Source: Microbacterium sp. LWO13-1.2
Lineage (GTDB): Bacteria; Actinomycetota; Actinomycetes; Actinomycetales; Microbacteriaceae
Assembly (NCBI RefSeq): GCF_038397725.1
Contig: NZ_CP151634.1
Span: 1-64,000, forward strand
DNA length: 64,000 nt
Direction of reading: 5' to 3'
Shown: positions 60,113-64,000 of the stretch, in pieces
Position numbering within the stretch: the stretch's first letter is position 1
Layout: the number at the start of each line of letters is the position of its first letter
Notes under the pieces: generated by a model
Databases searched by the model: none
Seen by the model: the letters and a program-made list of their open reading frames with translations, nothing else
Told to the model about the DNA's origin: nothing
Made by a program: the position numbers and the translations under genes

Positions 60113-61558
60113 GTGGAACTTCGCGACTACGTGCGCATCCTGCATAAGAACTGGATCCTCATCCTGGTGCTTCTGCTGCTCGGGCTCGGTGGCGGCACCG
60201 CTTACGCGCTGCTGCAGCAGCCGAAGTACGTCGCATCCACGCAGCTGTACGTCTCGGTGCGCACCGAAGGTGCCGCGACCGGTGATCTGGTGCAGGGAAC
60301 CACGTTCGCGCGGCAGATGGTGACGAGCTACGTCGACGTCGTCGGCACCGCGCTCGTGCTCGAGCCGGTCATCGAAGAACTGAACCTCGACACGTCCGTC
60401 GCAGCACTCAGCTCACGCATCTCCGCGAGCACTCCGCTGAACACGGTGCTCATCGACATCGCTGTGACCGACGGCGACGCCGACACCGCGGCCGATATCG
60501 CCAACGAGGTCGCGAAGAGCTTCTCGGCAGCAGTGCAGGGCACCCTCGAGCAGCCCGCCGCCGAAGGCACGACAAGCCCTGTGCAGATCACGATCACCGA
60601 GCCGTCGGTGCCGCCGACGGCGCCGACCAGCCCGAACGTGCGCATGCTGATTCTGCTCGGCGGGATCCTCGGCCTCGCTGCCGGTATCGGCCTCGCCATG
60701 CTGCGCACCGTCCTCGACACCCGCATCCACACGCTCCACGACATCGAGAACATCACCGACAAGCCGATGCTCGGCGGCATCGCGTACGACCCGGATGCGA
60801 CGAAGCGTCCGCTCATCGTGCACGCCGATCCTCGCAGCCCGCGCGCGGAGTCCTTCCGCACGCTGCGCACGAACCTGCAGTTCCTCAACGTCGAATCCGG
60901 CCCCCGCATCTTCGTCGTCTCCAGCTCCGGCCCCGGTGAGGGCAAGTCGACGACGACCGCGAACCTTGCGATCGCCCTCGCCGAGACCGGGGCGCGCGTC
61001 GCCCTGATCGACGGCGACCTCCGCCTGCCTCGCGTGGCCGAGTACCTCGGCATCGAGGGCGGCGTCGGCCTCACCGACGTGCTCATCGGGCGGATCGACG
61101 TGCCCGATGCGTTGCAGAAGTGGGGCGCGAACGACCTGTACGTGCTGCCCAGCGGTCGCATTCCCCCGAACCCTTCGGAGCTGCTCGGCTCTGCCGCAAT
61201 GGACCAGGTCCTCAAGCCTCTGGGCGAGTACTTCGACTACGTGCTCATCGATGCGCCGCCGCTGCTCCTGGTGACGGATGCCGCGGTGATCGGCAAGAAG
61301 GCCCGTGGCGTCATCCTGGCCGCCGCATCCGGCAAGACGAAGAAGCAGGAGCTCACCGGCGCGATCCGCACGCTCGACACCGCCGGAGTCTCGATGCTCG
61401 GTGTCGTCGTCACCATGCTGCCGACGAAGGGCCCCGACAGCTACGCCTACGGCGCGTACACCTACGGGTCGACGCATACCCTCGAGCAGGCTCCGACCGA
61501 ATTGAGCACGGCCCAGGCGAAGCCGAAACGCCGGGCGAAGGCCAAGGCCGGCGTCTGA
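60113..61558 (+). CDS. Wzz/BY-kinase: polysaccharide co-polymerase with tyrosine autokinase domain (tandem paralogue)
   Basis: 481 residues from GTG, AGGAG upstream. Begins MELRDYVRILHKNWILILVLLLLGLGGG and shares block after block with the preceding gene (RTVLDTRI.TL.D, LGGIA.DPDA..RPLIV, SSGPGEGK, LPRVAE..GIEGGVGL.DVL.GR). The loop has PTAPTSPN. The tail SYAYGAYTYGSTHTL holds three to four tyrosines and a Lys/Arg-rich end (KPKRRAKAKAGV). Ends before repeat copy 3 and converges with GtrA. Confidence 0.92.
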   Translation: MELRDYVRILHKNWILILVLLLLGLGGGTAYALLQQPKYVASTQLYVSVRTEGAATGDLVQGTTFARQMVTSYVDVVGTALVLEPVIEELNLDTSVAALSSRISASTPLNTVLIDIAVTDGDADTAADIANEVAKSFSAAVQGTLEQPAAEGTTSPVQITITEPSVPPTAPTSPNVRMLILLGGILGLAAGIGLAMLRTVLDTRIHTLHDIENITDKPMLGGIAYDPDATKRPLIVHADPRSPRAESFRTLRTNLQFLNVESGPRIFVVSSSGPGEGKSTTTANLAIALAETGARVALIDGDLRLPRVAEYLGIEGGVGLTDVLIGRIDVPDALQKWGANDLYVLPSGRIPPNPSELLGSAAMDQVLKPLGEYFDYVLIDAPPLLLVTDAAVIGKKARGVILAAASGKTKKQELTGAIRTLDTAGVSMLGVVVTMLPTKGPDSYAYGAYTYGSTHTLEQAPTELSTAQAKPKRRAKAKAGV

Positions 61559-61591
61559 CGCACGCTCGGAGTTCCAGGTCGCCCTTGCGGC

Positions 61592-61652
61592 GTTCCGGTC
61601 GCAGTTGACGTCGCCCGCGCGACCCGGCACCCGCACGAAGTGCGACCGGAGG
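61592..61652. repeat. 61-bp palindromic repeat, copy 3 (between convergent genes)
   Basis: Starts GTTCCGGTCGCAGTTGACG and ends CCGCACGAAGTGCGACCGG; arms pair over the outer 10 bp. A degenerate left arm (GTTCCAGGTCGCCCTTGCGG) lies just before, at 61571-61590. It fills the gap between the convergent kinase and GtrA genes. Confidence 0.8.
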
Positions 61653-61665
61653 CGCCGGCCAGGCC

Positions 61666-62124
61666 TCAGTCCGCAGCGACCGCGGGGGCAGGAGCCGTCC
61701 GGAAAACGATCTTGTGGTACAGCACGAACCGCAGGAGTACCACGATCACGATGCTGACGAGGTTGACGACGTTGACGCCCAGCGGCCCCGGCGTCCGATC
61801 CAGAATGCCCGTGAGCATCTGCACGCCCAACCACACCAGCGCTGCGCCCAGCGCGGTGCATGCGGCGTTCACCAGCACGAACAGCACCAGCTCGTTGACG
61901 CGGCCGCGCCGGTCACGGTGACGGAACGTCCACTCGCGGTTTCCGATGTAGGCGTTCACGAGTGCCACCAGGGACGCGATCACCTTCGCCCAGACGAGGT
62001 CGACGCCCCAGACGTAGACGAGCAGGTTGAACACACCCACCTCGATCAGGGTGCTCACCCCGCCGACGATGAGGAAGCGGCCACCGACGGAGGCGAGTCG
62101 GCGCAGGCGTGAGCGAATTTCCAT
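61666..62124 (-). CDS. GtrA-family membrane protein
   Basis: 152 residues, four membrane helices. RFLIVGGVSTLIEVGVFNLLVYVWG, ASLVALVNAYIGNREWTFRHRD (N-y-x-x-n-r-x-W-T-F motif), LGVNVVNLVSIVIVVLLRFVLYHKIVF. GtrA proteins are thought to flip bactoprenol-linked glucose or related monomers; actinobacterial ones help arabinan/galactan side-chain modification. Divergent from a GtrB-type GT2 and a GT-C gene, together making a three-part glycosylation module. Confidence 0.88.
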   Translation of the reverse strand: MEIRSRLRRLASVGGRFLIVGGVSTLIEVGVFNLLVYVWGVDLVWAKVIASLVALVNAYIGNREWTFRHRDRRGRVNELVLFVLVNAACTALGAALVWLGVQMLTGILDRTPGPLGVNVVNLVSIVIVVLLRFVLYHKIVFRTAPAPAVAAD

Positions 62125-62188
62125 GTCTCCATTAGTCTAGAAGGGAGTGCGATCGTCCGCTCTCGACGCATCGCAGTGAGGTCCGCCA
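62125..62188. promoter_or_regulatory. divergent promoter between GtrA and GT2 genes
   Basis: TTAGTCTAGA around 62131-62140 gives TAGTCT on the plus strand and TAGACT on the minus strand; the minus box is 9 nt before the ATG at 62124, with GGAGAC between. Confidence 0.4.
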
Positions 62189-62971
62189 GTGCCAGTAGCC
62201 CATCTCGTCGTCGTCATGCCCGCCTACAACGAGGCAGAGGGCATCGGCGGCTTCATCGACGAGATCCGCGAGCACCTCGCGCCCGTCGCGGAACGGATCA
62301 GTTTCGTCGTCGCCGACGACCAGTCCACCGACGGTACGCCCGCAGCACTCGACGGCATCGATGACGTGCACGTCGAGCGTCAGCCGGCCAACCGCGGCCA
62401 CGGCCCCACCGCCCTCGCCGCGTACCGCGCCGGCATGACGCTCGATCCCGACGTGCTCGTGCACGTCGACGGTGACGGACAGTTCATCGGCCCAGACTTC
62501 CCCCGGCTCGTCTCGGCGCTCGTGCGAGAGAACGCCGATGTCGTGCACGGTGTTCGCGACGGCCGCACCGACCCTTGGTTCCGCAAAGCCCTCACTGCAT
62601 CGGTCGGCACGCTCATCGCTGTCGCCGCGGGCCGCCGCATCCCCGACGTCAACACTCCTCTGCGCGCCTACCGGCCGCAGGCGATCAACCGCCTTCTCGA
62701 TGCGGTGCCGGCTGACGCTCTCGTTCCGCACGTGCACTTCTCACTGGCGGAGGCGCGTCTCGGCCTGACCGTCCGCTACCTCCGCGTGCTGAGCATCCCC
62801 CGGCGCGGCGAATCCGAGACGGGCACGATGTGGGGCGGCACGCCCCGGCCGAGCCTCCCGCCGCAGCGACTGCGCCGCTTCGCACGCGCCGCTCTCGGCG
62901 AGGTCTGGTCGTGGTCCCTCAAGCCGGGCGCTCCCCTGCGCAGCATCCCGACGGCTCCCGCCCAGCGATAG
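62189..62971 (+). CDS. GT2 polyprenyl-phosphate sugar transferase-like (DPM1/GtrB-type)
   Basis: 260 residues from GTG with GAGG upstream. LVVVMPAYNEAEGIGGFIDEIREHL, FVVADDQSTDGT, NRGHGPTALAAYRAGM, DVLVHVDGDGQFIGPDF (D-x-D) and VHGVRDGRTDPWFRKALTASVG match dolichyl-phosphate mannosyltransferase / polyprenyl-phosphate sugar synthases, but there are no C-terminal membrane helices as in GtrB. It would charge the lipid carrier for the GT-C enzyme encoded next, 40 nt downstream. Confidence 0.85.
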   Translation: MPVAHLVVVMPAYNEAEGIGGFIDEIREHLAPVAERISFVVADDQSTDGTPAALDGIDDVHVERQPANRGHGPTALAAYRAGMTLDPDVLVHVDGDGQFIGPDFPRLVSALVRENADVVHGVRDGRTDPWFRKALTASVGTLIAVAAGRRIPDVNTPLRAYRPQAINRLLDAVPADALVPHVHFSLAEARLGLTVRYLRVLSIPRRGESETGTMWGGTPRPSLPPQRLRRFARAALGEVWSWSLKPGAPLRSIPTAPAQR

Positions 62972-63011
62972 CCCGCACCGACGAGCCCCGCGAATGCCCG
63001 AAGGACAGCCC

Positions 63012-64000
63012 ATGAAGAACCTGCGCACTGCGATCTTCTGGCTGCTCGCGGCATCCCTCATCGCGGCGCACGTCATCGTCGGCTGGCACAGCCTCGTGAC
63101 CATGCGCCTGTGGGAGGACGAAGCGTTCAATCTCACGGTGCCGCTGAACCTGCTCGCCGGGCTCGGTTACACGAGTGACGGCGCTCTCTCCGGGTCGACG
63201 TTGACTCCCTTCGACCCGCGGATCTCCACCGGCGTCTCGGTGCTGCTTCCGGTCGCAACCGTCCTCGCGACCGGCATCGACCCGGTCATCGGCGCCCGGC
63301 TCATCCCTCTCGCATACTGGGTTCTGCTCCTCGCCGGCCTGGCCGTGCTCGGCCGGCGCATCGGCGGACGCTGGGCGGCACTCGTCGCCGTGGCCGTGCC
63401 GCTGGCGTTCAACTCGGCGCTGACGATCTCCCCGATCCAGGGTCCGGCCGATCTGCTCGGCGAGATTCCCGCCGCCGCGCTCATCGTGTGGGCCCTGGTC
63501 GTGCTGCCCCGGCGCGCCTGGCTGGCGGGCCTCCTCATCGGCCTCGCGGTGCAGGCCAAGCTCATCGCGCTGCTCGTGCTGCCCGCTTTTGCCGTGGCGC
63601 TCTGGATCCTCTCGCCCGGCCGTGGCGTGGACCGCCTCCGTGCGACCCTCACGCGTTCCTGGCTGCCTCTGTCGCTGGTCGCCCTCCCCACCTTCCTCGT
63701 CGAAGTCGCCGCCTTCGTCTCCCTGGGCGCGAGCGGGTACGTCGACCACCTCCGGGCCCTCGCCGGGTTCCTCCGCAGCGGCGGTCAGAACTACGAACCG
63801 ACCACGATCACGCAGAAGATCGGCACGCTGCTCGATGCCTGGTTCCTGCCGGGGTGGCTCACGCTGCTCGTCGCGCTCACGGCATCCGCCCTCATCGTCG
63901 GCGGGTTCATGATCGCGCGCCGCCGCGAAGCAGACTCCGACACCGCCATCCCTCCGGTCATCCAGTACTCCGTGCTCGCGGCCATCGTGGGTCTCGCCGC
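63012..64000 (+). CDS. GT-C membrane glycosyltransferase (GT39-like), cut by window end
   Basis: At least 329 residues, open at the right edge. Starts at ATG 63012. Hydrophobic helix 1 (~8-24), then an external loop with TMRLWEDEAFNLTVPLNLLAG, where D36-E37 is the metal/catalytic acidic motif of GT-C enzymes, and GYTSDGALSGSTLTPFDPRISTGVSVLLP; eight or more helices follow. Uses polyprenyl-phosphate sugars outside the membrane. Pairs with the GT2 before it and GtrA. Confidence 0.8.
   Translation, partial: MKNLRTAIFWLLAASLIAAHVIVGWHSLVTMRLWEDEAFNLTVPLNLLAGLGYTSDGALSGSTLTPFDPRISTGVSVLLPVATVLATGIDPVIGARLIPLAYWVLLLAGLAVLGRRIGGRWAALVAVAVPLAFNSALTISPIQGPADLLGEIPAAALIVWALVVLPRRAWLAGLLIGLAVQAKLIALLVLPAFAVALWILSPGRGVDRLRATLTRSWLPLSLVALPTFLVEVAAFVSLGASGYVDHLRALAGFLRSGGQNYEPTTITQKIGTLLDAWFLPGWLTLLVALTASALIVGGFMIARRREADSDTAIPPVIQYSVLAAIVGLA

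Noticed and set aside
1..64000. Insertion sequences, integrases, tRNA or rRNA genes
   Set aside because: No transposase, recombinase or cloverleaf-like sequence was recognised on either strand.

Overview
The window is high-GC DNA (roughly two thirds G+C by eye) with GTG starts, leaderless -10 promoters (TANNNT placed 6-7 nt before the start codon) and actinobacterial protein families. Codon use, gene content and the intergenic repeat around 57265 point to a Microbacteriaceae chromosome, most likely Microbacterium; this is inference, because no marker gene is present. Nearly all 64 kb is one very large exopolysaccharide / cell-surface glycan locus, flanked by the end of an AraC-type regulator on the left and an unfinished GT-C membrane glycosyltransferase on the right. 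I see no tRNA, rRNA, CRISPR array, transposase or phage gene.

Layout. 1-15 kb: AraC end; tyrosine-kinase/Wzz protein with an HPr-kinase-like/PqqD fusion; signal peptidase I; WbaP-like priming transferase; DUF4012 protein; a three-gene operon nucleotidyltransferase - PqqD - MauE/thioredoxin; four GT-B glycosyltransferase genes, one a GT4-GT2 fusion. 15-24 kb: a small Tat-exported protein, a PglK-like ABC exporter, GT2, GT11 and GT4 transferases and a QueC-like PP-loop protein. 23.5-28.6 kb (minus): Wzy-like polymerase, second kinase/Wzz, GT4, pyruvyltransferase. 28.9-31.6 kb: second Tat protein, second MauE/thioredoxin protein, DUF418-type acyltransferase. 31.8-35 kb: UDP-glucose dehydrogenase, GT4, low-molecular-weight tyrosine phosphatase. 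35-39 kb (minus): four genes for a 2,3-diacetamido-uronic acid nucleotide sugar. 39-43.3 kb: acyltransferase-SGNH, second Wzy, GT2. 57.1-43.4 kb (minus): a tightly packed 12-gene operon holding PglF/PglE-like enzymes, an ATP-grasp ligase, a HAD protein, pyruvyltransferase, PglC-type priming transferase, GT4, CapE-CapF-CapG (UDP-L-FucNAc), a PqqD-nucleotidyltransferase fusion and a Wzx flippase. 57.4-64 kb: unknown membrane protein, two tandem kinase/Wzz genes, GtrA, GT2 and a GT-C transferase.

How it works together. Sugar nucleotides (UDP-GlcA, a diacetamido-uronic acid, UDP-L-FucNAc, a 4-amino-4,6-dideoxy sugar) feed two priming phosphoglycosyl transferases and about a dozen glycosyltransferases. 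Lipid-linked units would be flipped by the Wzx protein and/or the PglK-like ABC protein, polymerised by two Wzy-like proteins, decorated by acyl and pyruvyl groups, and controlled by four Wzz/BY-kinase proteins opposed by one phosphatase. Two assembly lines look likely.

The least explained part is a set of accessory genes spread through the locus: one HprK-like kinase, three PqqD-like domains, two nucleotidyltransferases, two MauE-thioredoxin membrane proteins and two Tat-exported cysteine-containing small proteins. These families resemble the kinase/PqqD/nucleotidyltransferase accessories of some lasso-peptide clusters, but no lasso cyclase or protease is here. Other notable items are a 61-bp palindromic repeat present three times, once in frame inside a glycosyltransferase, and a recurring TGGGG leader box before many EPS operons.
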